From NCBI RefSeq assembly GCF_030463565.1, contig NC_134649.1:40449044-40513043 (forward strand): a DNA stretch of 64,000 nucleotides. The letters run 5' to 3'. The stretch's first letter is position 1. The number at the start of each line of letters is the position of its first letter. The notes under the pieces were generated by a model. It ran no database searches. It was not told where the DNA came from and saw only the letters and a program-made list of their open reading frames with translations. This stretch comes from Pelecanus crispus. Its lineage: Eukaryota > Chordata > Aves > Pelecaniformes > Pelecanidae. Both the position numbers and the translations under genes were made by a program. Shown piece by piece: positions 1 through 51,100 of this stretch.

Positions 1-3000
1 GGCAAGGTACAAGCCAGCTCCTTTTCCAAAAGCTGTGTTATATGAGGGATCAGTGTGCTGAGCCTCCCTCTCAGTAGAGCCTACTAGCTCAGGCTCACTA
101 CCAATCTTACATGACTGATTTCTGGACCCCTTTGGAGCTTGGGCAGAGATGTGAGACAGCATCAGCCTGTGTAGACACCTTTATTTTGTTTCTGCCCCTG
201 AGCAGGTTCCAAGAAGCACACCTCAGTGAGCAATCCTTCAGGGTCCCCACCACAGGACCCTGCACAGGGCTCTCACTGCAGTCCTCTCTGAGGCCTGTTG
301 GAGGGGAGTTACCATTTCTTTTAAAAGACACTGCTGCAGGAGTCAGGAACATTTCAAATCCAGAAAATAATTGCATTGTGATCTTTTCTTAAAACCCTTG
401 TTAGAATGATGTCAGCTTGGATGAGTACTATGTTTTTGTCGGGGGCGAGAGGGAGGGTTCAAGTTATTTCTGTGTGCTTCTACCTCCTGCTTTCCTGCAT
501 CCTGCTTTGAAATACGGACTGTGGCATCTCTTTACACAAATTTACAAAGGGCATTTTGGACATAGATTTCCCCCATGTATTATTTAAAGGTACCTACTGT
601 GCAAATATCTGCGTGTCAGGTTGATCAGTGTAGAACAGATACTGCTCCAGACTATATTAATTTTGAGCTGTAAGAGCAGTGGACTAGGGTATGAATCATT
701 GTTTTTCTCTTCCATCTTGCCCTGATTTGACTATGCACAGAGTTTGACTACACAGTCGCACTCTCTGCAAGACTGCTAATGCTCTTTTTTGTCTGTCTTG
801 GCACTGGCCCTATTCTAGGCATTCTTCTTCGTGATGCTTCATTCCATCCTAAAGTCCATATTTTTACATGTTGTTTTTAAATGGGGACTCAGAATCTAGT
901 AAGTCACTCATCTGCAGTGGGTATATGATCCTTCACTTTTCAAGATTTAACATTCAGTATTGCTTGTCACCATGCTTCTCCCACACCAGCACTTTAAAGA
1001 CTCAACATGCAGGAATTCTAAACTGTTTATGACAGGATAAAGAGTGCTAAATAGTTTACTCATGTACTAGGCACTTTGCTTTCAGAGCTGAGCATGGTAG
1101 AGAGGAGAGCCCGATATATCTACACATGTCCCTTGTAAAATTTAAATATCAAAAAGGCTGTAGACCTTCTGCAAAGCATTTTCTTTTCCCCTGGTTGTAA
1201 GAAATTTGTAGGTCCAACTTGAGGCTAGGCTGGAGTGCTTTGAAAGAAGGCTTTTGAAGATTTCTGAAGTGGTTTCTCTGTCTGTTTCCTAAAAATTGGA
1301 AATGCCAGGACTTTATTCTCCAGGCTTTGCCTTGATGCACTGTTACTTACTGCTGAAGTGTCCTTTGTGAGTCTGTTCAAAGTTAAGGCTATCCTCCACT
1401 TCTCCTTTGAAACTCTGCTAGTTCGATGCATGAAGTCTGGGGTACCTGAGCTTCTTGCCTCTTATAAGGGATTGATTTCAAAGATGTGCATCACGAAGGC
1501 AGTGGAAAGGTAGAAAGAAAACTAGCTGGCACTCTTTTCAGGCTGAGCTTTAGCATCTTCCCCTGGCCTCTCATACAGAGGGGAGGTGAAAATGCAGAAA
1601 GGTGTTGGTGTTCATCTGAGGGTGACATGGAGCCTGCAGAGCAGTTTTGCTGTGTTAGTTTGACTGCATATTGGAAGTTGTTGAAGCTCCTTGGCGGGCT
1701 GCTGCTGAGGAAGCGTGGGCCCCGGCGTTGTTGCCCCTGGACACCATTGCACCAGCAGTCTTGAAGTTTTATTGCTAATGCTTGCGGCAGCATTGCTGGT
1801 ATTCCAGGCTGACTGTAGCTAGGAATGTGGGTGACTTGCACAGAAGATGGATCTGCTGTTCAGGCTCTTTTCCTTCTAATGTTGTTTCTGAAAATACGAT
1901 TAAACCTGAATGGATTTCACTCTGCACCAATCTGGAAGTCCTAAAGGACTGTTGCAAAGATCCAGCAAGGCTGGATTATGTGGCAAGCTCTACACGGTGT
2001 CTTTTATTAAGTGTGTCATCTGAGAGGTATTGCCACCTATATCTTCTGCTTTTGACAATTTAGCTGGCTGTAGTTACATTGAAAGCCAACTGAATTTATC
2101 ATGTCGTGCTCCTAAATCTTGAGCTACAGAAGTGTTTTAAGGTCTTCTACTTTCTGCAGTTCTTTGTACAATAAATTATTGCTCCTTTATGTTGCAAAGA
2201 CAGATCCACCTTGCTCCAGAATATGCCAGAAGCTCAGAAGGTTAGTGTGTTGGAGAGTGTATCGGGTGTAGTGGCAGGGTGGGGCAAACTTCAGCGCAGC
2301 AGAGATTTCAAGAGCTAATAGGAAGTCCAAAGGGCACGGGGGTTAGTGTTCTTGGGTGGTGTCTAAACACTGCCCCACGCGTGACCACTGGCCGTTGTTG
2401 TTTGAGCACTGCCTGATTCACTCTGACAATGTAGGACCCACTGAGAACCCTGCGAGATCTCACCAGAGCAGCAGAGGTCCAAGGTAAAGTTTTCTTTTCC
2501 TATGTTTTTCTTCCCTGCTTGCTCAGCTCCATGCTATAATTCTAAAGAAGATTTCACCTGCAGACATGACTCAGTAATATTCTGCTGTATTGTGATATGG
2601 GCCCTACTTCTGATCTCTGCAGAGGTTAGCTGACTTGTATCTTCCACTTGTAACAGACAGTGTGTTTCCTTGCTGGTATTCTGTCTGTAGCCTCATTATC
2701 TAACATTCCCTGCATCAAAATGCAGCTGTCCCTTCTCTGAGTAGGGTTTCTGCAGCTTTCTGCTAAGGATATACCTTTCATTTTTAGATTTTTTTTTTTT
2801 CACCACCATGTGGTGGAAGAGTGCATTGTACCTCAGCAGCAAATTTCCTGTTCAGCACATGGCACACCATGTTGCTGTATAGAAAGCACAGGGCAAATCT
2901 GATTTATCTTTGGCCGCTGTCTGTCCAGGTCATGAATTTTCTTGCCTCTTTGTAACAGGAATCTCCAGCTCCTGGTAGCTGCTGTCAGGACAGCTGCAGG

Positions 3001-3498
3001 TTTCATGCAGACTTTATCACAGGACGTTGGACTCAGCTAACAATTAGTATCCGAGGGAGAGAGAAACAAGCGCAGATGCAGGAAAGCTGCTTAGCTGCTA
3101 TTTGAAATAAGCTGTTGCAGAGATAACATGGCAATACTGTTCAGTGGCTTTGAGATTAGGCTGGCTGAGTTCAGATGTGAATGCTGAACTAGACCCAACT
3201 TCCTCAACTATAAGGAAACTGAGCTTCTTACATGCTAATTATCTTTTTAACCTCCTAGATTGAGACCCAGTTTAATGAGTTATCCAGGGTGGCCCTTACT
3301 CAGTTCCTTCCCTGTGAAAGCAGGTTCATCCTGTACAACTTCTGCACACATGATGCCTGGTGAAGTGCATAACAACACCTCGATTTCATGAAGTTTCTTC
3401 ATTTTGAGCTCATGTGTTGAATAGAAAAGAGCAGTGAAATACTAGCACTAAAAAAATGATGTTGTATTGATGGGTTTTACTTCTGGCCCTTTCTGCAG
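1..3498 (+). other. SETD5: SETD5 upstream intron
   Basis: No coding exon is recognisable here. The acceptor at 3498 requires an upstream exon ending with the first two bases of an Asp codon, and none with the expected SETD5 N-terminal sequence is visible. The stretch is AT-moderate, unstructured and all open frames are short. A noncoding 5' UTR exon cannot be excluded. Confidence 0.7.
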
Positions 3499-41625
<38,127 letters not shown>

Positions 41626-43680
41626 AGTATTTTTGAAAGTCCCTTTCTGTTTCCTTACCACCTTCAGCGCCAGTGCCCAGGTCATGGGGCAAGAGGGGGT
41701 GCGTGTTGGCCTCTTCCCTGTCCCTGCAGGGTAAATGAAACCTCGCAGGAGCAGCCCTGCAGATCCTTCCCTTTGCCAGCATTTCGGGTGAAGCCAGGAG
41801 CTGCAGTTCCCAAGGAAAAGGAAATTCCCTGAGCTTCTTGCTGGGGTTGTGAGGTTGGGGCTGCACTGCTGCTCTTCTCGCTCAAGCTCATTTGGAGGGA
41901 TGGGGTGGAGGATGTCCCCTGCACTACTACACCTGCTTCCAAACCTGTTTTCTGGTGCGCTGATGCCCAGGGCTTTTAGTTTTGATACTGCTTGCCTTTT
42001 CCTTAGGAAGCCTGAGATGGGCTGAGCCTGGAGTGGGGCTAGCCAGGTGGGCCTCCAAGTGCTGATCCTCAAGGTTGGCACATCCAAGGTGCCCAACGAC
42101 TCCGGTATTTGGCCACCCTCACCGTGAAAACGTTCCCCCCCGACACCTCGCGTGTCTGTTGTGGCTCATCCTGTGCCCGTCCCTGTCCATACATGAGAAG
42201 AGTCTGGCTCCATCTCCTCCACACCTTCCCCTGAGGCAGCTGTGGGCAGCGACAAACTCTCCCCTCCTCTCCTGGAGGCTGAGCAAGCCCATCCCTCGGC
42301 CTCTCCTCGGTGCTGTGTGCCTGCACGGGGCTCGCTCGGCCATGAGCGTGTCCCGTACGGGGGAGGCCAGAGCCAGCCAAAGCTCTCCTCCGGCTGTGCG
42401 AGAGGTCCCCAGGCTGCCCTCGCGCTCGCACAGCCCGGAAGGCACTGACCCCGCTCCTCTACCAGTGCCTGCCATTGGACTGATGGCCATGTGAGTTTTG
42501 GGGTTTTTTTTCCATCGCGATGCAGGAATTTGCTGAATTTCAGGAGGTTCCTGCTGGCCCGTGTGAGCCCATGAGCCAACAGACCGCCCGTGATGCCCCC
42601 GCGCCGGGGGGACCTGCAGACGGGCAGAAGGGGAGGGCTGAAACACTGCTAGCGACAGAGGGGACCCCCCACCTCCCACCTTGCCGCGGGGCGGGACAGA
42701 CCCTTTCCCTGGGGACTGGCTCTGGCCAGTGCCCCCCTCGCGTGCCAGCCTGTGTGGACAGAGGCTCAGCCCCACGGGGCGCGGGGTGGGCTCCCCACCT
42801 TCCCGTCCCCACCTCGGCTCTGACGCCCACCCAGCCGCTCTCCCCGCCCTGTGTAGCCGTGGCCAGCGCCCACGCGGGGTCCTTCCACAACCTCCACGCA
42901 AACCATCTCCTCTGGATCGGCAGTGCCCAGAGGAGCCCGTCCCAGCCTGCCCACACCACAGCGCTCCGAGCTCATCTGGTTTGAATTATATTTTTCAATA
43001 AGGTTTTGTGAAACACTGTATCAAACTTTGTACTAAAATACAGATATATTACAGCTACTGTATTCCTTTCTCCACTGATTTTCTTTGATTGTTTTTCCAA
43101 TTCAGCCGGCAACAGCACTCACAAGCTGGCAAGACCCGGGTGCTGCCGGGGCCGGGCGCGGGGGGCTCCTGCCAGCCCTGCTCCGGGGAGGTGGCTGCCG
43201 GAGGGACGCGGCGCTGCCGGAGGGACGTGGGCACCGCCGGGCTCGTGGCTGGCAGAGGCCGTTGGCAGAAGGAGCGCCAGCACCCACACCGTCCTGGGTG
43301 ACTTTGGCTCCCAGCCGGTGTTCTGTCCCTCACCGCTGCCCCACAGGGTCTCAGGGCACGACTTACCAGCTCCCGCCAGCCCCGGCTCGCCGGGCTGGAC
43401 GATGGTTCCTCCAGAGCCCTTCGTCGCCGTCTCCCAGCAGCCTCCACGCGCCGTGGCCCCGTCCCGTTGGCAGCAGCTCCTCCACCCAGGGCTGCCTGTC
43501 CCGGGGCCGCATCCCTGCGCCCGGCTGGGCCCCGCTCCCAGGCCTTGGCCAGCGCCTGGGTCCGGCCCTGCCAGGGCCCCCGGGAGCCCCTGGCCTGGCC
43601 TGTCGCTCCCCAGGGAGCTGGGGGCCCTGCCCTGCCCGGGGCCCTACAAACAGCCCCCGGCTACTCGCACTGAGACGTGG
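41626..43680. other. Intergenic gap between convergent SETD5 and LHFPL4
   Basis: GC-rich sequence with long chance frames on both strands, none recognisable. One AT-rich island at 42979-43110 stands out. Confidence 0.7.
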
Positions 43681-45138
43681 CCAGTGCTGAGGACTTTATT
43701 GCATTGCAAGGGCTGCGGTGACCCAAGCCCCCACCGCCGGGACCCGGGGAAGCCCACGTGCACCGGCCTGGCCAGCAGAGCCGCAGCCAGGCCACGGCCG
43801 CCCGTGCCGGGGAGGGTGCCGGGGGTGTCGGTGCCAGCTCTTGGGTGCTGTGTGCGTGCGGTTGAGGCTGGGTCGTGCTCGGAGGCTGCCGGGCTCAGCG
43901 CTGCCCCGGGCAGCTGCCGCCGGCTCCCCGCAGGCTATCGCCATGTGCCAGCGAGGTGCAGCCAGGGGACACGGCCGGGGTGCTGGGGTGGGCACAGGAG
44001 TGCCCGGGTCCCCCCCAGTCATGCCGTGTGGCTGGGAGAGCCTTGCCGTCACCAGTGGAGTTAAAGCACCGTATGGGGATGGGGAGGGAAGGCGTTTGGC
44101 AACAGCCCGCGGCTGGCTCGGGGAAGGGGCTGGCAGGGGGGTCCTCCTGCACCCACCCAGGGGGTTTTGCATGTTCAGCTGCTCCCACTTACCAGGGCTT
44201 ACATTCAGCAGCGGCGCGAGTCGGGTGTCCCAGCGGCCGGCAGCAGCGAGGCCCCTGTGGTCCCCGTGCTGGGGGGGAGCAGGCGGCAGCCTGTGGCCCC
44301 GGCCACGCACCAGGTAACACCACATCCTGGGGCCGGGCTCCCAGGGCGGGGGGCGAGGGGGCTCAAGTCACTTTACCCTGTTTAGAGAATATGAATTTAC
44401 ACGTAAAAGTAGGGATTGGGCCCCATCCTGGCTGCCGGGTCCCCCGGCTGTGGAGACAGGATCTCGGAGCTGTACAAAACGGGAGCGGGGAAGGGGCCGG
44501 GGCCCCGAGCAGCCAGCACGGGGTGTCACTGGGCGCGCGTTCGGGTGGGAGGCGGCAGGTCAGGAGTCCTGGGGATGTAGAAATCTGTTAAAAACTCTGA
44601 GACTGTTTTTTCCTCGAAACAAAACCGCAGTTGGACGCTGTTCTCGAATGAAGCGGGTTTGGGGCGTCCTCCCGCAGCGGCAGCCCACGGGCGGTGGGGG
44701 GTGCGGAGCTGGCGGGGTGCGTGGGATGGCGGTGCCGGCGTGGACATGGAGGTGGCTGTGGACGCGGCGGGCGGCCGGCATGTCCCCGGTGCGGGCGGCG
44801 GGGCCCGGGGGGCGGCGCGGGACGCTGCGTGGCCGCTGGCAGCAGACGAAGGGCAGGACGGGGAGGGAGCACCCAGGCTGCCGGCCGCGGGAAGAGGGTC
44901 CTGCTGCGGGCGCTCAGCCTTATATCCTCTGCGGGGAGAGCACAGCGGGTCGGGCAGGCCTGGCTCCACCGTCGTGCCACCAGCATGTGCCATGCACATG
45001 CCTGTCCCCATCCCCGCTGTCCCTGCTGCCTCCCTTCCCCGCTGCCCCCAGCCCCACCGCCCCGCACAGCCAGGGTCCCCCCTGTCCCATGCGGGGCCAC
45101 CCAGCACGGTCACAGCCAGACACACTGCGTGGCCAGGG
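43681..45138 (-). other. LHFPL4: LHFPL4 3' UTR (inferred)
   Basis: GC-rich minus-strand sequence from the stop TAG (45141-45139) to the AATAAA at 43700-43695. No further coding exon could be recognised in it on the minus strand. If the GTAAGT at 45171 is used as a donor, part of this would be intron. Confidence 0.55.
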
Positions 45139-48100
45139 CTAGGGGGTGGGACGGCGACACTCAGGACTTACCGCAGTGCCGACAAAATCTGTGGAAACAG
45201 AAGAGAGGGCGTCAGGCAGGGCAGGGGCTCGGCAGCCTGCTCCCACCCTGCCCGGCCTGCCTCACTTTGCAGGTGGCAGTTAATCCCGCAGGATCCTCGC
45301 CCGGCTGCAGGCTGCCGGAGGAGCCGAGCCCCCGGGCTGTTGCCACCCAGGATCCCCTCCAGGGTCATGGCGTGGGGCCCCGGGACCCCTGGCAGCGCAG
45401 CGCTCACCTTTGCTCTCTGTCTTGAGCTCCTCGTGCAGCAGGTCGTTCTGCCGGTTGCCGAGGACGAAGGCCAGGAAGGAGAGGATGAGGGCATTGAGGA
45501 TGCCGATGATTGCCAGGATGTAAGCCCAGCGCACGGAGCAGTCGCCCAGGGAGTACTTCCCTGTCTTCTCCCCACACATGTCCCGTATGGTCTCTGCATC
45601 CCAGCCGTCAGGAAAGATCATGCAGCCCAGCACCAGGCAGAGCGCTGCAGGGGGAGAGGACGGGGAAGCATCAGAGGGGACACAGGGGCAGCAGTGCTGG
45701 GCGCTGAGCCCCCCGGTCAGCGCAGGAGTGCAGCCCGTGCCCAGCTGGGAGCCCACCTTGGCCCCCACCGCAGCCAGGCAGCGCGGCAGGTGACAGCCCC
45801 CACTGCCCTGGCAGCCCCAGGGACTGCGTTTGCACGTGGCTGCCCCAAACCTGGCCCACGCACAAATGGGGATACCCATTTTCTTTGACGCTCAGTTTCT
45901 TTGAGCGTCAGCCACAGGATCAGTGGTTCACCACGGGCTTTTCTCATCACCACAGGCTCCCTGCGCGTGGGCAGGAGCTACCGGTGCGCTGCGGGCAGGG
46001 CTGCTGCCTGCCAAGAGGGTCGTCGTCCCCGGGAGCAGCCACATCCGACCACCTCGCAGCCCTGCAAGCACCGCTCTCGGGGGGCTCGCTTGCTCAGCAC
46101 GCCTCTGTCCCGCACGCTCCGTGCCGAGCAGGGAGACATCAACGAGCACCAGGATGAACGGGAAGGGAAATGCCAAGACAAAGCCTGTGACTGTCAAGGC
46201 AAGGAGGCAACGCTTTTTCGAACTACAGCCAGTACAAAAGCTCCTCACCCTGTATCAGCTGTGAAGGCTAAAAATATTAACGATGGTGTAGAGAAGCTGG
46301 GGTGTGCTGTGAGTATTTTTGTCCTGGGTTAGGAAGGAACTGAGAGGCTTGTGCCCATGTGAGTGACAAAGTGCCTCCCGTCCCTTATTGCTGGAGGGAC
46401 CGAACACCCTGCTGGGCCTCAGGGTGCTGATGCGTGCTTTTAATTGCTCTTAGTAGGGAAGGGAAGTCCCAGGAGTGGGGGAAGTGAGCACAGGGCTGGC
46501 ACAGGGCATTGCACCGGGAATTGGCATGGCCCGTGCATCCCGATGAGCTGCGCCAACCACTCTCCCTGGGACAGGGCAGGGATGCTGAGGCGAGTCGCCC
46601 TCGGCAGCCTGCACACCGGCACATAATACCACCCACCAGGTGCTGCCCGGTGTCTGCCTCCTCCATCCACATTACAACCTGCTGGTAAAAGCGTCTTTGC
46701 AGATATAGGCGAGCTCTGCAAGCTGATTTAGCACCGTACACAGCCCCGGTGCCACCCCAGCACGGCATGGCTGCAGAGCGCGGTGCACGTGCGAGGAGCC
46801 AGCAAGCCGGCATCTCCAGCAGGACTCCCAGCCAAGCACGGCTGCGTCTGGGGGAGCTCCCTGTCCACTGGGACCAGACCAACCCAAAACCATCCCCTCT
46901 GGAAGGAACCATATAATCAGCACTGATGCTGTGTGCTGCAGGGTAAATGGTGAGCAGCAACCTGGCCTGCCTGCTAACCTGGCACCTTTGAGCTAGATGC
47001 CATTTAATTCAGCCGAGCGCCTGAATTAAAGGCAGGAGGAGCAGCAGAATCAGCAGACCTGTGCCGAGGACTCTCCTTGGAAAAGCAGAGACACCAAGAG
47101 GATTCTAGGACCCCACTGAATTATTGGTGCAGTGCAGCTGCAAAAAATGCCAAGATGCTCCGTGGCCACCCGTTGTGAGGGGGTGGTTTTGCCCCTGCAG
47201 TGCTGGTCAGGCTGACACGACCCAGCCTGGAAATGGGCATGACTGTAATGGCTCTGCCGAAATTGGTGAGGAGGAGAAAAGAGCATGTGAGGCCAGAGGA
47301 AAGAACAGCAAGCGGCAAGGCAAGTGCTCCAGCTGCCTAGGTGGGGAGGAGCCCTCAGCGACAGCCCCTCTCAGCCCTGAAGAGAACAGGGCTGTAGGAA
47401 AAGGCAAATTTACATAAAAAGTAAAAATCAGGTACCAATTTTACCTGCACCAGCAGGGGCTCAGGCGGGCTCCCGGCTTTTGTGCACGGCCCTCAGTCAG
47501 TCCTTTGCAGGAGCAGAACAGCAGCCCCTGGGTCTTTCCCTGGACTCTGCAAGCATCGGTATTTCCTCTGCATTTCTGAGCATTTATTTGGGTTCCAGGT
47601 GGATCCAGCTGCCCAGGTAAAGCAGGAGCTCGCCAAGAGCTCACCACTCTGCAAACACCACAGCTGCACGGGTGAAGGTCCTCCAGGATGTTGGCAGGTC
47701 CCAAACATTGCAGGATGGGACGGTGACGCAGGAGGCTGTGGATTAATGTGCCGGAGGGCTACGGCACTCGTGGAGGACATCAGAGATAGGGTTTAAGGCA
47801 AAAGCAGAGAGCAGCTCAAAAAGGTATGGGAAAAACACACTGCACATGAGCCACCGGTGCAGCAGGTTGTTACAACACAGCCATGGGGGACAGGCAGCGA
47901 TGGCCACTGCCAGGACCACCGGTGCTGGCTCTAGCCTGCATCTGCCTGCCCTGGTTCCTCCTCTCCCCGTGTGCCCGCCCTGCGCTGGCACCAGGACAAG
48001 GGGAGCCTGTGCCCTGGCCCGTGGAGCAGCTCCAGGAAGTCTGCCCAAGATCTCACAGCCCCTATTTGTCAGAGAGAATTAAACTACAAATTTACTACCA

Positions 48101-51100
48101 GGGCAAAGGAGCGCTCCTGAGCCACCGCATGTACCCAAACGCCTCTGCCCGAGGGCAACCGGCCTCATCCCATGAGCCCCTCGCTGCTGCGCAGCTCCCC
48201 AGGAAGTGGCCGTGGCAGGGCCGTGCCACCGAAGGCAGGTCCTCGCCCAGCAAAGAGCAGCGCAGCGCTCTCCTCTTCCCGTCTGTCCTACGTCTTCCCA
48301 GAAGCAAGCCGAGTCCTCTGCTCTGTCACAAGCAATTCCCTTTTCCGCGTGTCCCCAGGCCGCCCGATGTCCTGGAAACACCTTCCCGTGCCTGCAGCAA
48401 GGAGCAACACTGAAGCACAGGGCAAGACCAAGGAGGGGATCCTCACGCGGTCAACAAGCCTCGGCCCTGCCCTTTTCAACAAGCCCCTCGCAGCAGGTCT
48501 GAGGGGTGCGAGGATGGGGCTCTGCCTGCCCGTCCCTCTGCCCGCAGCACCATTCTGCCAGCACCTGCATCCAAAAGCCCCGAGGTCCCTTGCAGACCTG
48601 CAGAAAAACATTGGGTTTTGTTTAAAACAGTCTATTTCTACGCCTTGCAACCACATGAAAAACATGAAGTGATGATTCCTACAAGAGCCGCTATTAACAA
48701 GAAAAAAAAAAAACAACACAGCTCCCATCCATTTTGTTTTTAATTCCCACTCTTCTGAGGGTGTGGTGCCAGTCCCCACTGCCGGTGGGGGACAGCCGGA
48801 CGCTTTGTCACACCCCAGAGCTGCCATCCGCCCCCCAGGCCCTGGGTTCCAACTCCCTTTTCCAGAGTTTTCCCAGTTGGACAGATGGCTTTGAGACGGC
48901 ATTTTGGTGATCACCCAGGCAGGATGTATGCGGAAGGAGGACAAACCAGCTGCAGTTTGCAGGACTTCCCACAGGATCCTGCTGGAGCTGGGGCTCTGGC
49001 CCCGGGGAAACCAGCATTTCTCAGCTTGGTTTTGCAGCTGGTTCATGGCTTCCCACTCCTCGGTGCTCCCTTGTCAGGGTCCCCTAGAAGTGAAATGGGT
49101 ATCTCAAGGGCTTTTGATAGCCTCACAAAAGAAATTAATTGAAGGGAATTCAATGTTATGACTCAGGCTACAACACTGGAGCGAGATTTTAGCAGAGATG
49201 AGGTGGCTCCTCCTGGCAGGGTAACATCCCCCGGTAGAAGGTGTATTTAGCTAATTTGGACCGTCTGAGTAATCCGTGTGTTTGTTGAGTACCAGGGTTA
49301 TCCCAGTGCCGCCCCAGTCCCATGCAGTTGTGCCTGCAGGATTCAAATCTGATTTTTTAATCAATTTTGCTGTCTAGTTTAGTCTGCAGGTTTGGGTGAA
49401 GACTGGCTTTTACTGCTCTCGCCTGCTACAGGTGGAAGGGGTTAAGGACATGCCCGGCAGCTGAAAATGGAAAAATGTGGGGATAATCGGGGGAAAACCA
49501 GCCACTGCTGGGTCCCAAAGGGGCTCGTTAAACCTGGCTTGGGGACAGCCAGGTGTCTGGCCCCATGGGCAGTGGCTCACCCTCCCTTGGGTTCAGTGAG
49601 CCGGCTGTCCCCTGCCCTCCTGCACATCATTCCCACCTTCACCGCAGACACGCCTCTCTGCCCGGGGTATTTCGGTGACCCCTCCTGGCCCCTCTTATCT
49701 ACCTTGTGCTGAAGGGGAGGAAGCTCTATGTGCCGTATCCTCCACTGTGCCCACGGCTGCTCACCGAGATGCTGATGGCACATTGGGGGTCCCCCTGGGG
49801 ATCCCTAACACGGTGCCCCCAGGCACTGCACACCCGCCCTGAGCCCCCTGAGAAACAGGGGCTTCTGAGGTGCCTTTGGGGTCTGCAGTGGCTGCTTCTC
49901 ACTAGGAAACCTCCTGAGAGCTGAGTGCTGAAAGGAAAGGGAATAAACACAGGCCCCCACCCCCCCTAAAAATAGAAATCCCTCAGAAATAAATGAAAAT
50001 TAAAGGCAGCATGCTCAGGACGGCAAGCACCGGCCATTTACACAGACAGGAGCTCCCTTACGGCATTTTGCTCCACAGGCTGTTTCTGAGCCAAAAAATC
50101 AGCGGGATTCAGAATAGAGTTACGAGTTTGTATGAATCAGAACTGACAGTTACTTTCTCTGGAACAACAGTTAAGGGATGTAAGCTCCAGGACACGAGCA
50201 GCTCCGAAACTGCTGGCTCAGCCGCTCCCTGCGGGTCCACAGGCACATTAACAGCCACTACGGGAAGCCTTTGCCTTCCAAAGCCCAAGGCTGGCTGCTG
50301 CAGAGCACAAGGCGCTGGACGGACGTGAGGTCTGTGCTGCGTCGCTGCTCCTGTCCCTGCTACATGACAGGAGTGGCAGGGGAAGGAGAGGGGAAATCTC
50401 CAGGAAACCTTTATTTGGGGCCAGAAGCTGGTAATTCAGCAAATGCAAAGGTTTTTTTGCAGTCATGTCTTCTTTTTGCAGCAAGGTCAGCAGGTGGAAA
50501 CAGTTCGCCTGGAAGATCATATATTGGCAATATTTCTCCCTTGGGCAGAGAAAGGGCTTCATCCTCATTCCCTGCAGCTGTCCCAGTTACGCTCCTAGCT
50601 GATTTGGAGCAGTGGTATGTGCCTCTCATTTTTTCATTAAGAATTTAAATGAATGACTTTTATATCCATGAAAACAATTTTTTGAAACCTCAAACTCTCT
50701 CTGAGAGGACCCAGCTCTCCAGCAAGTCCCAGTTGGGAAGACAAGCCCATCCTGATGTGGCTCAGCAGAGCCACTGCATCACTGCCAGCACCAGGGAGCA
50801 TTTCAGGGCTGCGGCATTCGCTCGGGCCAGACCCTGCTCTCCCTTAAGGCTGCAGCCGCCCCACCACACCACGCAGCTCAGCCATGCTCAGCCCAGCAGC
50901 TGGCAACGGGCTTCCTAACTACTCCTCTCCAAGGCCATGCCAAGGCGATGCCGGGCAGCTGTGCTGTGTGAGGGGTCCCAACTCGGATGGTGGTAAATGC
51001 AGCTCAGGTGCAGAAGGTGAAGCCGCTGATCAAGGCTCTGCCTCTGCTCCCAGTTCATGTGCTGGTGGGTAGGAAGGGCCCATCCGAGAGGTGAGCATAG

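Noticed and set aside
42119-42901. 260-codon minus frame, plus a 250-codon minus frame at 41344-42096
   Set aside because: Low-complexity Arg/Gly/Pro frames in the GC-rich gap, overlapping other frames; no recognised domain.
44659-45888. 409-codon open frame on + strand
   Set aside because: It overlaps LHFPL4 exons 2 and 3 in antisense; Ala/Arg/Gly/Pro-rich composition of GC-rich DNA.
48288-49046. 252-codon minus frame in LHFPL4 intron 1
   Set aside because: It is crossed by opposite-strand frames, with no recognisable family and an FFFFF run from a poly-A stretch.
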